From SZUA-36 sp963801195 (GTDB lineage Bacteria > Pseudomonadota > Gammaproteobacteria > Xanthomonadales > SZUA-36), in the NCBI GenBank assembly GCA_963801195.1, contig CAWDDX010000007.1:62001-126000 (forward strand): DNA of 64,000 nucleotides, given 5' to 3'. Position 1 is the first letter of the stretch, and every line of letters starts with the position of its first letter. This document shows, in pieces, positions 54,753 through 63,599 of the stretch. A model generated the notes under the pieces. It saw only the letters and a program-made list of their open reading frames with translations, ran no database searches and was not told the origin of the DNA. The translations under genes and the position numbers were made by a program.

Positions 54753-56795
54753 CTAATCTTCGTCCTTCACCTTGTAGGCCTTGACCAGTTCCTGCTGGAT
54801 ATTTGATGGCACCGGGTCGTAGTGGCTGAATTCCATGGTATAGGTGCCCTGGCCCTGGGTGAGGCTCTTCAGTTCGGTATGGTAGTCAGACAGGGAACTC
54901 AATGGAAGGTCGGCACGAATTGTGACCTGGCCACCGCGCAGGGATTCGGTGCCGCTGATCCTGGCCCGCCGGGCGGCCAGGTTTCCGGTGATATCACCCA
55001 TGACGGCATCGGGAACGGTTACGTCAACACTGACGATGGGTTCCAGTACCTGCGGGCCGGCATTTTTAATGGCATCGAGAAACGCCTGCCGGCCTGCTGT
55101 GACAAAGGCAATTTCCTTGGAATCGACCGGGTGGTATTTGCCGTCGTAAACGGTGACTTCGATATCCTGCATTGCATAACCTGCAATGGCGCCTTCACTC
55201 ATGACTTGCATAACGCCTTTTTCCACGGCGGGAATCAGGTTGTATGGTATGGAGCCACCCACCACTTTATCGATAAACTCAAAACCTTCACCGCGCTGCT
55301 TGGGCTGCACACGCAGGAACACTTCACCGAACTGACCGGCGCCACCGGTTTGCTTTTTATGCCGGTGATGGCCTTCTGCCGGCCGTGTAATGGTTTCGCG
55401 GTATGCAATTCGCGGTAGCCGGGTGACGACTTCTACATTGTATCGTTCCTCCATGCGCTCCAGGGTGATACGCATGTACAGTTCACCCAGGCCGCGCATG
55501 ACGGTTTCGTTTAGTTCCTGGTTGTGTTCGACCCGGAAACAGGGGTCTTCTTCCTGCAAACGATGCAAGGCTGTCGAGAGCTTTTGTTCCTGGCCGCGGG
55601 CCTTGGTGTTTACCGCCAGGCCGTACATGGGTTCCGGGAAATCCAGTGGTTTCAGGTGGTAGCGATCCGCATCGTGTGAATCATGCAGTATCGCGTCGTA
55701 GTAGATTTCATCGACCTTGGCCACGGCGCATATGTCACCGGGTATTCCGGCGTCGATTTCAAAATGTTTGCCACCCTGCATCTGGAACAGGTGCCCCACC
55801 TTGAACGGTTTGCGGGCATCGCCAATAAACAACTGTGAATCGGGGCGGACGGTGCCCTGGTAAATCCGGAAAACACACATTTTCCCGACAAAAGGGTCAT
55901 TGGTAATCTTGAACACGTGCGCGACCACGTGGTCGTTGGCATTACTGGTCGTAGTTACCTTGGCCGCACCTTCGCCGGTGCCTTTAAAAAATGGAGGCTG
56001 GTTGCCTTCTCTCGGGCTTGGCGCCAGTTCCTTGAAGAAGTCCAGCAGTTCTTCGATTCCCGCACCCGTCTGTGCTGAAGCAAAGCAGATTGGAACCAGG
56101 TGGCCTTCGCGAAGGGCCTGTTCGAAGGCAGTATGCAGTTCTTCACGTGATAATTCTTCACCTTCGAGAAACTTTTCCATGAGTTCCTCGTTGACTTCAA
56201 CGACCTGGTCAATGATGGCGCTATGGGCTTCGGCCAGGGAGAAAATATCAGTGTCACCCTCGGTGTGGAAGAAACAATCGCGTACCGCGGTCAGGTTTTC
56301 CGCCGGCAAATTGACCGGCAGGCAGCCCGGCCCGAACTCTTCCTGAATATCATTGACCAGTTGGGTCAGATCCGCGCCGTCCAAATCCATACGGTTGATA
56401 ATGATCATGCGGCACAGACGCCGCTGTTTCGCCCTGCGCATCAGGCGGCGTGTGGACATTTCGATACCCGCTTGGGCGTTGATCACGATCGCCGTGGTTT
56501 CCACCGCAGTCATGCTGGCGAGGGCCGGTCCGCGGAAATCGGGGACCCCCGGGGTATCGATAAGATTCAGGTGCATTCCATTGTGGTCAAGACTGGCAAT
56601 AGCCGAGTCGAGTGAATGCTGGTATTTACGTTCGATCGGGTCATCATCCATGGTGGTCGTGCCACGTTCAACGGTCCCCGCCTCACCTTTTGCGCCTGAT
56701 TTGACCAGTAAAGCTTCGGCAAGCGTGGTTTTTCCTGATCCGGAATGACCGACGAGAGCAATGTTACGGATATCCTTGGTGCGATAGGTGGGCAT
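54753..56795 (-). CDS. EF-G-like translational GTPase
   Basis: About 680 residues from the ATG at 56795, which has AAGGA 7 nt upstream. The P-loop is ALVGHSGSGKTTLAEALLVK (EF-G itself has AHIDAGKTT), G3 is LIDTPGVPDFRG, and G4 is IINRMDLDGADL, with Arg in place of the canonical NKxD Lys. Domains II-V follow (e.g. FGEVFLRVQPKQRGEGFEF and the C-terminal RRARISGTESLRGGQVTIRA). This is the EF-G-like paralogue (often called FusA2 or EF-G II), not the housekeeping EF-G; it is not next to rpsL/tuf. Its cellular role is not settled. A 370-bp gap leads to murL. Confidence 0.85.
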   Translation of the reverse strand: MPTYRTKDIRNIALVGHSGSGKTTLAEALLVKSGAKGEAGTVERGTTTMDDDPIERKYQHSLDSAIASLDHNGMHLNLIDTPGVPDFRGPALASMTAVETTAIVINAQAGIEMSTRRLMRRAKQRRLCRMIIINRMDLDGADLTQLVNDIQEEFGPGCLPVNLPAENLTAVRDCFFHTEGDTDIFSLAEAHSAIIDQVVEVNEELMEKFLEGEELSREELHTAFEQALREGHLVPICFASAQTGAGIEELLDFFKELAPSPREGNQPPFFKGTGEGAAKVTTTSNANDHVVAHVFKITNDPFVGKMCVFRIYQGTVRPDSQLFIGDARKPFKVGHLFQMQGGKHFEIDAGIPGDICAVAKVDEIYYDAILHDSHDADRYHLKPLDFPEPMYGLAVNTKARGQEQKLSTALHRLQEEDPCFRVEHNQELNETVMRGLGELYMRITLERMEERYNVEVVTRLPRIAYRETITRPAEGHHRHKKQTGGAGQFGEVFLRVQPKQRGEGFEFIDKVVGGSIPYNLIPAVEKGVMQVMSEGAIAGYAMQDIEVTVYDGKYHPVDSKEIAFVTAGRQAFLDAIKNAGPQVLEPIVSVDVTVPDAVMGDITGNLAARRARISGTESLRGGQVTIRADLPLSSLSDYHTELKSLTQGQGTYTMEFSHYDPVPSNIQQELVKAYKVKDED

Positions 56796-57165
56796 GCGGC
56801 AGTCCTTTTCTTGGTCTATGAAAACGAATGGGACGGTAATCGTAGTACGTTTGATGAGGCGCTTCAAATGACATATGTCATAGGTCTGTTCAGTTGCTGT
56901 TCAACGCCTCGAAGTTAAGCTGCATTTGAAGTCGGGACGGTTGGATATGCAAGCCGGAAATTCCGCCAGAATTTGCATCACCAGGTACACTCCTACAGTT
57001 TCAGGGCCACGTCTTGAAATTGTTGCCAGGCGGTATCCCCCAGGGTGCCGCCTGTTTTTTTCACCCTGAACAAATATGGCAAACCACGGCAAATCCATTC
57101 TTCGTGCTGTACACTATATTGCACCTTCGGGTAACGTTCCGTAACCAAAAATCCGGAGCCCACTT
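56796..57165. other. 370-bp divergent intergenic region
   Basis: Divergent space between the EF-G-like gene (-) and murL (+). No ORF or RNA is recognised. Both promoters should be here, but no clear -35/-10 pair stands out by eye. Confidence 0.5.
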
Positions 57166-58548
57166 TTGAGTAAATCCATGCTGGTGCTTGACAAAGACGC
57201 CGCTCCAATCAAGGGACAACAGGCGAGCTGTTTCAGATTTTCCGGGTACCACCATGATCCCGCCAGTGGCGAGGCCATCCTGTCTTACGAAGTCGACGGC
57301 CAGGAGTTGCAAGAAAAAATCGTCTTTCCATGGGCGCCCTGGCCGATGGATGCCTCGCGCCAGGCGGCCTATTACCAGGCGCTTGAATTGCTGCACCTGA
57401 TTGCCGGCATCAGTTATTACAAGGCCGGGTTGGCCGTTCGCATCGATACGGGTGAAAGCGGCATCGACCCTGTCATGGCCGGCTTTCTTAACGGCTTGTA
57501 CGTGAATGGCCTGGCAGAATTTGCACATGTCAACGGTCTGGACCTGTCGGGCTTGATTGATTTTCAGGTCAATACCGAAATATCGCCACCACACCGGGTG
57601 GTTGCTTACCCGGTCGAATTGCCGGAACGTGCCCTGGTGGCCATGGGTGGTGGCAAGGACAGCCTCGTTTGCCTGCAAATGCTTAAGAAGGCGGGTGTCG
57701 AGGTGCAACCGGTCTGTGTAGGCGGCTCCGGCCTGATCGGCGAAACGGTCAAAGCTGCTGGTCTGCCGTTGATCCGGATTGGGCGGAAGCTTTCGGCCAG
57801 GCTCGCCGCAATGAATGCTTCAGGCGCCTGGAACGGACACGTACCGGTAACGGCTATCAATTCCGCCATTCTTCTATGTGCCGGATTGTTGTACGGCTAT
57901 CGCTATATCGTGTTTGCAAATGAGTCTTCAGCCAGTGAGGCCACGCTGAAAGACGGGCGGGGCCGGGAGATCAACCACCAGTACAGCAAGGGTCTTGCCT
58001 TTGAAAAAAACTTTGCTGATGTGGTCAGGCACAACGTCACGCCCGGCATTGAATATTTTTCCCTGCTGCGGCCATTCAGCGAAATCGCCATCGCGGGGCG
58101 GTTTTCGAAAATGACCGGGTTCCACGAGGTATTTTCAAGTTGTAATCGCAATTTTCACCTGGACGGCTCGCATATCAAGGGTCGCTGGTGCCTGGAATGT
58201 CCAAAGTGCCGGTTTGCGGCATTGGCGCTCGCCCCATTTTTGTCTCCGCAGGAGTTGACCGCGATACAGGGTGCGGACCTGCTCGATCAGGAGGATCAAC
58301 TACAGGGATTCAAAGCCTTGTGCGGCGTGGGGGAGCAAAGGCCGTTCGAATGTGTTGGCAGTATTGCCGAGAGCCGGGCAGCGATGAAGTTTCTTGCCAG
58401 CGACCCCCGCTGGCGAACCACGAAGGTTGTCTGCGCAATGGCTGCCTGCCCGGAAATCGAGCAAGCCGGCGAGCTTGCCCAGCTAATGGGGCATATATCC
58501 GAACACCGTATACCCCCGGAAATTTTGGAGAAACTGAATGCGCTTTAG
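57166..58548 (+). CDS. murL: UDP-N-acetylmuramoyl-L-alanyl-L-glutamate epimerase MurL
   Basis: 460 residues. A TTG start at 57166 is preceded by GGAG 8 nt upstream; an ATG at 57178 is also possible. The family pattern is in ALVAMGGGKDSLVCLQMLKK, VPVTAINSAILLCAGLLYGY, RYIVFANESSASEATLKDGR, YFSLLRPFSEIAIAGRF, and a Cys-rich SSCNRNFHLDG, RWCLECPKCRF. MurL epimerises L-Glu to D-Glu on the UDP-MurNAc dipeptide after MurD2 has added L-Glu, the route found in Xanthomonas. The adjoining murD2 overlaps it by 11 nt, so they are coupled. Confidence 0.88.
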   Translation: MSKSMLVLDKDAAPIKGQQASCFRFSGYHHDPASGEAILSYEVDGQELQEKIVFPWAPWPMDASRQAAYYQALELLHLIAGISYYKAGLAVRIDTGESGIDPVMAGFLNGLYVNGLAEFAHVNGLDLSGLIDFQVNTEISPPHRVVAYPVELPERALVAMGGGKDSLVCLQMLKKAGVEVQPVCVGGSGLIGETVKAAGLPLIRIGRKLSARLAAMNASGAWNGHVPVTAINSAILLCAGLLYGYRYIVFANESSASEATLKDGRGREINHQYSKGLAFEKNFADVVRHNVTPGIEYFSLLRPFSEIAIAGRFSKMTGFHEVFSSCNRNFHLDGSHIKGRWCLECPKCRFAALALAPFLSPQELTAIQGADLLDQEDQLQGFKALCGVGEQRPFECVGSIAESRAAMKFLASDPRWRTTKVVCAMAACPEIEQAGELAQLMGHISEHRIPPEILEKLNAL

Positions 58549-59899
58549 CGATATGGAAAATTCCCGTGTCGGGATTATCGGTGCGGGCCGCGAAGGCCAG
58601 GCGGTTTGGCGTCAGGTACGGCGACGCTTTCCCGGCAAGCCGCTGTCGCTTTTCTCAGAATCACCGATCAGCGAGGCGTTCCAAAAGCAACTCGACCCGG
58701 CGCTTGATGCGTTCCATTCTGGCCCGCTGGATGTCAACACACTGAAGGATTTTGACCTGCTGGTCCGCTCGGCCGGCGTCAGTATATACCGGGATGAATT
58801 AATTGAACTACGCACGCTCGGTGTACCATTTACCACCGCGTCAAATCTCTGGTTCGCGGAAAATCCCAAGGCCAGGACCATCTGCATCAGCGGCACCCTG
58901 GGTAAAAGTACAACGGCCAAACTGACAGCGCATTTGCTCAAGCAGGCGGGTCTGAGGACCTGTTTGGCCGGTAATATCGGCAGGCCGATGCTGGATTGTG
59001 AGAACGAAGCGGTGGACTGGTGGGTCATCGAGCTGTCCAGTTACCAGATTGCAGATCTCGAAGCGAAACCCGACATTGCGCTGCTGCTCAATTTCAGCGA
59101 GGAACACCTCGACTGGCATCGCGGAATTGAGAACTACCGGGCGGACAAATTGAGACTCGCTCAACTGGCTTCCAATGGCCGGGTTATTGCCAATTTTTCT
59201 GACGAGGTGCTGAAACAGGGTTTAAAGAATGACCCAGGTATTACCTGGTTTAACATGATTGGGCATTGGCAGGCTGGCAAGGACTTTGTCTATCGTCAAA
59301 TGAGGCAATCCGATCCACCCGGTCTCGTTCATTCCCAGGTTTGCGGACCCGCTTCACTGCCGGGTGCACACAATATGCAAAACCTCGCAGCGGCGTTGAC
59401 CGTGGTTCAGGTGTTGGATTTGCAAATACCCCGCCTGCATGAGGCATTGTTTTCTTTTAGCGGCCTGCCGCACCGCTTGCAGTTTGTGGGTGAAAAGTCG
59501 GGCGTCATATATATCAACGACAGTATCTCAACGACACCGGTTTCGGTAATGGCAGCGTTACAAACTTTTAACAATGATGGTGTCGTGCTGTTGCTCGGCG
59601 GAATGGACCGGGGCCTGGACTGGAGCGATTTCGCAAGACGTATGCTGGAGCAAGCGCCCTACGCTATTGTCGCCCTGCCGGACAACGGCCCGGGAATTAT
59701 CGGCAAGCTGAAAGCGGCGGGTGTCAGGCCCGAAGGCGGTTTTCACACAGTCACCGGTTTAAAGGAGGCGGTTTTGCAGGCAGAAAAACTGGTGCCTGAA
59801 AACGGCTGTATTTTGCTGTCCCCGGGCGCACCGAGTTTTCCTCACTTCAGGGATTTCGAAGACCGCGGTGAACAGTTCAGAAAGTTTTCGGGTTTTTAA
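58538..59899 (+). CDS. murD2: UDP-N-acetylmuramoyl-L-alanine--L-glutamate ligase MurD2
   Basis: 453 residues, a Mur ligase. The N-terminal Rossmann region reads RVGIIGAGREGQAVWRQVRR; the P-loop is CISGTLGKSTTAKLTAHLLK (GTLGKST, where classic MurD has GTNGKST). The middle domain has VIELSSYQIADLEAKPDIAL and the HxDxH-like NFSEEHLDWHRGIENY, with the C-terminal SPGAPSFPHFRDFEDRGEQF. The INDSISTTPVSVMAALQTF stretch replaces the usual DDSKATNPGA motif. Together with MurL this makes L-Glu-first addition likely. A hairpin terminator follows 10 nt after the stop. Confidence 0.87.
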   Translation: MRFSDMENSRVGIIGAGREGQAVWRQVRRRFPGKPLSLFSESPISEAFQKQLDPALDAFHSGPLDVNTLKDFDLLVRSAGVSIYRDELIELRTLGVPFTTASNLWFAENPKARTICISGTLGKSTTAKLTAHLLKQAGLRTCLAGNIGRPMLDCENEAVDWWVIELSSYQIADLEAKPDIALLLNFSEEHLDWHRGIENYRADKLRLAQLASNGRVIANFSDEVLKQGLKNDPGITWFNMIGHWQAGKDFVYRQMRQSDPPGLVHSQVCGPASLPGAHNMQNLAAALTVVQVLDLQIPRLHEALFSFSGLPHRLQFVGEKSGVIYINDSISTTPVSVMAALQTFNNDGVVLLLGGMDRGLDWSDFARRMLEQAPYAIVALPDNGPGIIGKLKAAGVRPEGGFHTVTGLKEAVLQAEKLVPENGCILLSPGAPSFPHFRDFEDRGEQFRKFSGF

Positions 59900-59908
59900 T
59901 CCGGGTCT

Positions 59909-59931
59909 GGGCATTGAAAAATGCCCTTATT
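59909..59931 (+). terminator. hairpin after murD2
   Basis: GGGCATT-GAAA-AATGCCC, a 7-bp stem with a GNRA tetraloop, then TTATT. The U-run is weak, but the place is right for a terminator of murL-murD2. Confidence 0.6.
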
Positions 59932-59945
59932 GCACCCATTAAAAA

Positions 59946-60016
59946 AGGCCGCGGGACGAGGGTGAGGAGTGCATATACCCATTAGGCTGAGGGAGAGACC
60001 AATTTGCCCGCGGCCT
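59946..60016. ncRNA. candidate structured RNA closed by a 10-bp stem
   Basis: AGGCCGCGGG (59946-59955) and CCCGCGGCCT (60007-60016) close a 51-nt purine-rich loop with GGGUG...ACCC and GGCUGAGGGAGAGACC, which could form inner helices. It lies between the murD2 hairpin and ppiB, about 70 nt before the ppiB start. It could be a leader RNA of ppiB, a small RNA or a second terminator. It does not match the TPP or glycine riboswitch core motifs I know. Confidence 0.35.
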
Positions 60017-60084
60017 CTATTAGCATAGACACGCGCTTCACAAAAAAAGTTTCAAAGAATTTGTAAATTTAATGGAGTTATAAA

Positions 60085-60600
60085 ATGACTGACACATCCA
60101 ACGAGATTTTGGCGGAAATGAACACCAACAAAGGCGTCATTCACCTTCGCCTTTACCCGCAACAGGCACCGGTCACGGTGGCCAATTTTGTAAACCTTGC
60201 AAAGCACGGTTTTTACGACGGTCTCAGTTTCCACAGGGTTATGGATAACTTCATGATCCAGGGCGGTTGTCCGCTCGGTTCAGGCACGGGTGGGCCCGGC
60301 TACAAATTCGAGGACGAGTGCACGCCTGAACTCAGGCATGATGCCCCCGGCAAGCTGTCAATGGCGAACGCCGGTCCGGGCACGAATGGCAGCCAGTTTT
60401 TCATCACCCACGTTGAAACGCCCTGGCTGGATGGTAAACACACGGTGTTTGGCAGTGTTATATCTGAAGATGACCAGCACGTGGTCAACGCTGTTGTCGG
60501 CGGAGACGAGATCATTTCGGTCACCGTCAGCGGTGGTGAAGACCTGCTCGAGCAGCAGGCGAGCCGAGTATCGGAATGGAACGCAAAGCTGGGTCGCTAG
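60085..60600 (+). CDS. ppiB: cyclophilin-type peptidyl-prolyl isomerase
   Basis: 171 residues, no signal peptide, so cytoplasmic (PpiB type). Catalytic loop GLSFHRVMDNFMIQGGCPLG, substrate pocket LSMANAGPGTNGSQFFITHV and TPWLDGKHTVFGSVI. It catalyses cis-trans isomerisation of Xaa-Pro bonds in folding. GGAGTT lies about 6 nt before the ATG. No operon partner follows on the same strand. Confidence 0.93.
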   Translation: MTDTSNEILAEMNTNKGVIHLRLYPQQAPVTVANFVNLAKHGFYDGLSFHRVMDNFMIQGGCPLGSGTGGPGYKFEDECTPELRHDAPGKLSMANAGPGTNGSQFFITHVETPWLDGKHTVFGSVISEDDQHVVNAVVGGDEIISVTVSGGEDLLEQQASRVSEWNAKLGR

Positions 60601-60667
60601 CTTTAACGCAGCGCTGACTCGATGATTTCGGGGAATACTGATTCGGCGGACCTTGATGTCCGCCGGT

Positions 60668-61675
60668 TCAGTGGTCGCGGTTAACGCTGTAGTCAGCCAG
60701 ATCTTCCAGTGCCGATCGCCAGTCTGATTCAGGCAGTATGCTTATCGCCTGTCTTGCCTCGCTTGCGTGTACCCTGGCAAGGTCCATAGCCGAGTTGATC
60801 GAATCGGTTTTTTCAATGGTGGCGAGGACCGGGCCCAGGTCGTCTGCGCCACCGTTGCGAATGGCTGCATCCAGCAACTCGCGTTCTTGTTCGCTGCACC
60901 GTTCGCGGGCAAGGATCAACGGCAAGGTTGGCTTGCCTTCGGCGAGGTCCTTACCTGCGTTTTTCCCCATGGTTCCGGAGTCACCCTTGTAATCGAGTAC
61001 ATCGTCCGTGATCTGGAATGCCGAGCCGAGGCGGTTACCGTAAGTTGCCAGTGCACGCTCAACCTCGGACGGTTTACCGCTGATGATGGCGGCAAGTCCG
61101 CAGGCGGCCTCGAACAACTTGGCGGTTTTATTCTCGATCACCTGCAGGTAACGGTGCTGATCGACTTCCGGGTCACCCATGTTAAGTAGCTGTTGCACCT
61201 CGCCTTCGGCGATGGTGTTGGTGGTGTCGGCCAGGACTTCCATGACACGCATCGAATCGAGTCCCACCATCATTTGAAAACTCCTGGAATAGAGGAAGTC
61301 ACCCACCAACACGCTGGCCGCATTTCCCCACACCGCGTGTGCGCTTTGCTGGCCGCGTCTCAGGTCGGATTCGTCAACCACGTCATCGTGCAACAGCGTT
61401 GCGGTATGGATAAATTCGATGATGGCCGCGAGAGGTATGTGGTTTTGCCCGCGGTAATCGCATGCGTGTGCCGAGAGCGTGAGCAACATCGGCCGCAAAC
61501 GCTTGCCTCCGCTGGCGACGATATAGTTTGCGATCTGGTTGATCAGAACCACGTCAGACTTCAAGCTGTCCTGGATACAGGCGTCTACCCGTCTCATATC
61601 CGGCGCACTCAGCGAAATGATTTTTTCAAGCGGCTCGGCTGTGTCGGTCGTGGCGGATTCGGAACTGAATGTCAT
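60668..61675 (-). CDS. ispB: polyprenyl (octaprenyl) diphosphate synthase
   Basis: 335 residues from the ATG at 61675; the frame opens earlier at 61750, but that part overlaps the promoter space. First Asp-rich motif LLHDDVVDESDLRRGQQSA, second ITDDVLDYKGDSGTMGKNAG, and GGKRLRPMLLTLSAHAC. Trans-long-chain synthases of this type make the ubiquinone side chain; chain length cannot be read safely. It is divergent from the MFS gene with promoters in the 128-bp space. Confidence 0.92.
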   Translation of the reverse strand: MTFSSESATTDTAEPLEKIISLSAPDMRRVDACIQDSLKSDVVLINQIANYIVASGGKRLRPMLLTLSAHACDYRGQNHIPLAAIIEFIHTATLLHDDVVDESDLRRGQQSAHAVWGNAASVLVGDFLYSRSFQMMVGLDSMRVMEVLADTTNTIAEGEVQQLLNMGDPEVDQHRYLQVIENKTAKLFEAACGLAAIISGKPSEVERALATYGNRLGSAFQITDDVLDYKGDSGTMGKNAGKDLAEGKPTLPLILARERCSEQERELLDAAIRNGGADDLGPVLATIEKTDSINSAMDLARVHASEARQAISILPESDWRSALEDLADYSVNRDH

Positions 61676-61699
61676 ACGGATACTCTGGGTGTTTTGGGA

Positions 61700-61766
61700 A
61701 TTATAAATGATTGTGTTGCCGGCTTTAACAAAAGCCCATGAATTATTCACCCGCGCACCCTATACT
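61700..61766. promoter_or_regulatory. divergent promoter elements for ispB and the MFS gene
   Basis: TATAAT on the minus strand (61705-61700) lies 25 nt before the ispB ATG. TATACT on the plus strand (61761-61766) lies 36 nt before the MFS TTG. Matching -35 boxes are weak in both directions. Confidence 0.35.
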
Positions 61767-61802
61767 GTGCGGCCATTCGATCCAAAAATAAGGAATTCAC
61801 CG

Positions 61803-62957
61803 TTGTTTGGTCAACTAAATTCTGCCGAAATGCGAACCGGATTGACGCTCGCGGGTGTTATCGCATTCCGGATGCTTGGCCTGTTCATGATCTTACCTGT
61901 TTTCATGCTGCTGGCGGCGGATATCCCCGGATTCACGCCGGCCAAGGCGGGTCTTGCCGTTGGCGTTTATGGTCTCACCCAGGCGTTCCTGCAACAACCC
62001 TTTGGCAAACTGTCCGATCGCTTCGGGCGCCGGCCCGTCATGCTTGCCGGTCTCGCGCTGTTTGTCGGGGGCGGCGTTGTTGCGGCCCTGGCCAGTTCAA
62101 TTGAAATAATAATTGCGGGAAGGGCGTTGCAGGGTTGTGGCGCGATTGCCGGGGTGGCCCTGGCATTTGCCGCCGACTACACGCGTGTACAAAACCGCAG
62201 CGTGATCATGGCCATAATCGGTATGGGTATCGGTGCCTCCTTCCTGCTGTCGATGATGATCTCGGTGCCGTTGTCCACACTGCTGGGATTGAGAGGTCTT
62301 TTCTGGCTGACCGCGATACTGGGTGTGCTGGGCATGTTGCTGGTCATCAGTCTGCCCAAAGAACAGATCCAAAAGGAAGAAGACCTACAGGAATCACCGA
62401 AATCGGCGACTATCTGGTTATTCGCATTTTCAGTATTCTTCTTACATGCATTGATGACCTCGCTGTTTGTGGTGTTGCCGGGGATGCTCGTCAGCAAGTT
62501 CGGTTTTGAACTCGAATACCACTGGCGAATTTATGTTCCATCCATGCTGGGCTCGGTGATTTTGGTTTTCCCGCTATTGAGACGTATAACGGGTAGAAAC
62601 CAGGAAAAAAGTGCAATGCCGTTGGCGTTCCTGGTACTTGGAGGATCCATGGCCCTGATGGCTTTCGGCCAGTCATTGCTGGCAGTGACCGTATTGGCCC
62701 TGGTGTTCTTTTTAGCGTTCAATTTGCTCGAAGCAGCGATGCCGTCAATGGTCAGCCGTTTGAGCGGTACGTCCGGCCGCGGAAGGAAAATGGGCTTGTA
62801 CACGACATTCCAGTTTCTGGGTGCCTTTGCAGGTGGACTGGGTGGCGGGTCCTTGCTGGGATACGCCGGAAACGCGGTGACGCTGGGCAGCGCGGCGTTG
62901 CTGTGTATTTCATGGGCGGTGGCCACGTTTTTATGGTTGAGGTTCAGCGATAACTAA
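61803..62957 (+). CDS. MFS transporter, YajR-like
   Basis: About 384 residues from a TTG at 61803, chosen because AAGGA lies 8 nt upstream (LFGQLNSAEMRTGLTLAGVI); an ATG at 61830 is an alternative. There are 12 helices. The MFS motif A is GKLSDRFGRRPVMLAGLALF, and the helix-1 IAFRMLGLFMILPVFMLLA matches the YajR/drug-efflux group, but the C-terminal YAM domain of YajR is absent. The substrate is unknown. The gene lies just before ssb, a linkage seen in many Gammaproteobacteria. Confidence 0.82.
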   Translation: MFGQLNSAEMRTGLTLAGVIAFRMLGLFMILPVFMLLAADIPGFTPAKAGLAVGVYGLTQAFLQQPFGKLSDRFGRRPVMLAGLALFVGGGVVAALASSIEIIIAGRALQGCGAIAGVALAFAADYTRVQNRSVIMAIIGMGIGASFLLSMMISVPLSTLLGLRGLFWLTAILGVLGMLLVISLPKEQIQKEEDLQESPKSATIWLFAFSVFFLHALMTSLFVVLPGMLVSKFGFELEYHWRIYVPSMLGSVILVFPLLRRITGRNQEKSAMPLAFLVLGGSMALMAFGQSLLAVTVLALVFFLAFNLLEAAMPSMVSRLSGTSGRGRKMGLYTTFQFLGAFAGGLGGGSLLGYAGNAVTLGSAALLCISWAVATFLWLRFSDN

Positions 62958-63005
62958 ATAGCAGGTATGACCTTGTATGCTACACTTCAGGGTCTGATTT
63001 TGAAC

Positions 63006-63024
63006 TGCGGAGCAGGGCTCCGCA
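63006..63024. promoter_or_regulatory. hairpin in the ssb leader
   Basis: TGCGGAGC-AGG-GCTCCGCA, a perfect 8-bp stem with a 3-nt loop, ending just before the AGGAGAGG ribosome site of ssb. It could terminate read-through from the MFS gene or affect ssb translation. No U-run follows. Confidence 0.45.
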
Positions 63025-63040
63025 CAGCAGGAGAGGCTAG

Positions 63041-63502
63041 ATGGCAAGAGGTATAAATAAGGTGATACTGGTGGGTAACCTGGGCAGAGACCCGGAGATT
63101 AAATACACCGCCAGCGGTGGTGCAATCGCAAACGTGACAATTGCTACATCGGAAAGCTGGAACGACAAGCAAACCGGCGAAAAGGTAGAAAAAACTGAAT
63201 GGCATCGGGTAGTGGCGTTTCAGCGTCTGGCTGAAATCATGGGCGAGTATCTCAAGAAGGGCAGCCAGGTTTATATTGAAGGCAAACTTCAGACCCGCAA
63301 ATGGCAGGACCAGAGCGGGCAGGATCGTTATACCACCGAAATTGTGGCCAATGAAATGCAGATGCTGGGTGGTCGTGCCGGTGATGGCGGTGGCCAGTCG
63401 CAAGGTGGTGGTGGCGGGTTCCGTCCAACGCCGGCGTCAAAAAATGAGTCAGCCCAACCGGCCAATGACAATGACTTCGATGATGATGACATACCTTTCT
63501 GA
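63041..63502 (+). CDS. ssb: single-stranded DNA-binding protein
   Basis: 153 residues. The OB-fold starts ARGINKVILVGNLGRDPEIK and includes TEWHRVVAFQRLAEIMGEYL and GSQVYIEGKLQTRKWQDQSG. A Gly/Gln-rich linker leads to the acidic tip DFDDDDIPF, which contacts partner proteins. AGGAGAGG precedes the ATG. No SOS box was seen upstream. Confidence 0.96.
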   Translation: MARGINKVILVGNLGRDPEIKYTASGGAIANVTIATSESWNDKQTGEKVEKTEWHRVVAFQRLAEIMGEYLKKGSQVYIEGKLQTRKWQDQSGQDRYTTEIVANEMQMLGGRAGDGGGQSQGGGGGFRPTPASKNESAQPANDNDFDDDDIPF

Positions 63503-63599
63503 AGGGCAGGGATAATAAACGGTTTTAGCGTAAGTTCGTTCTTGCGAGGTGGGTTTGTGAAACGCCGGCATTGCGAAAGAGTCAACGGTGGTTTACACG

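Noticed and set aside
59946..60016. TPP or glycine riboswitch
   Set aside because: The CUGAGA/ACCC order of TPP and the GCCGAAGG element of glycine riboswitches are missing.
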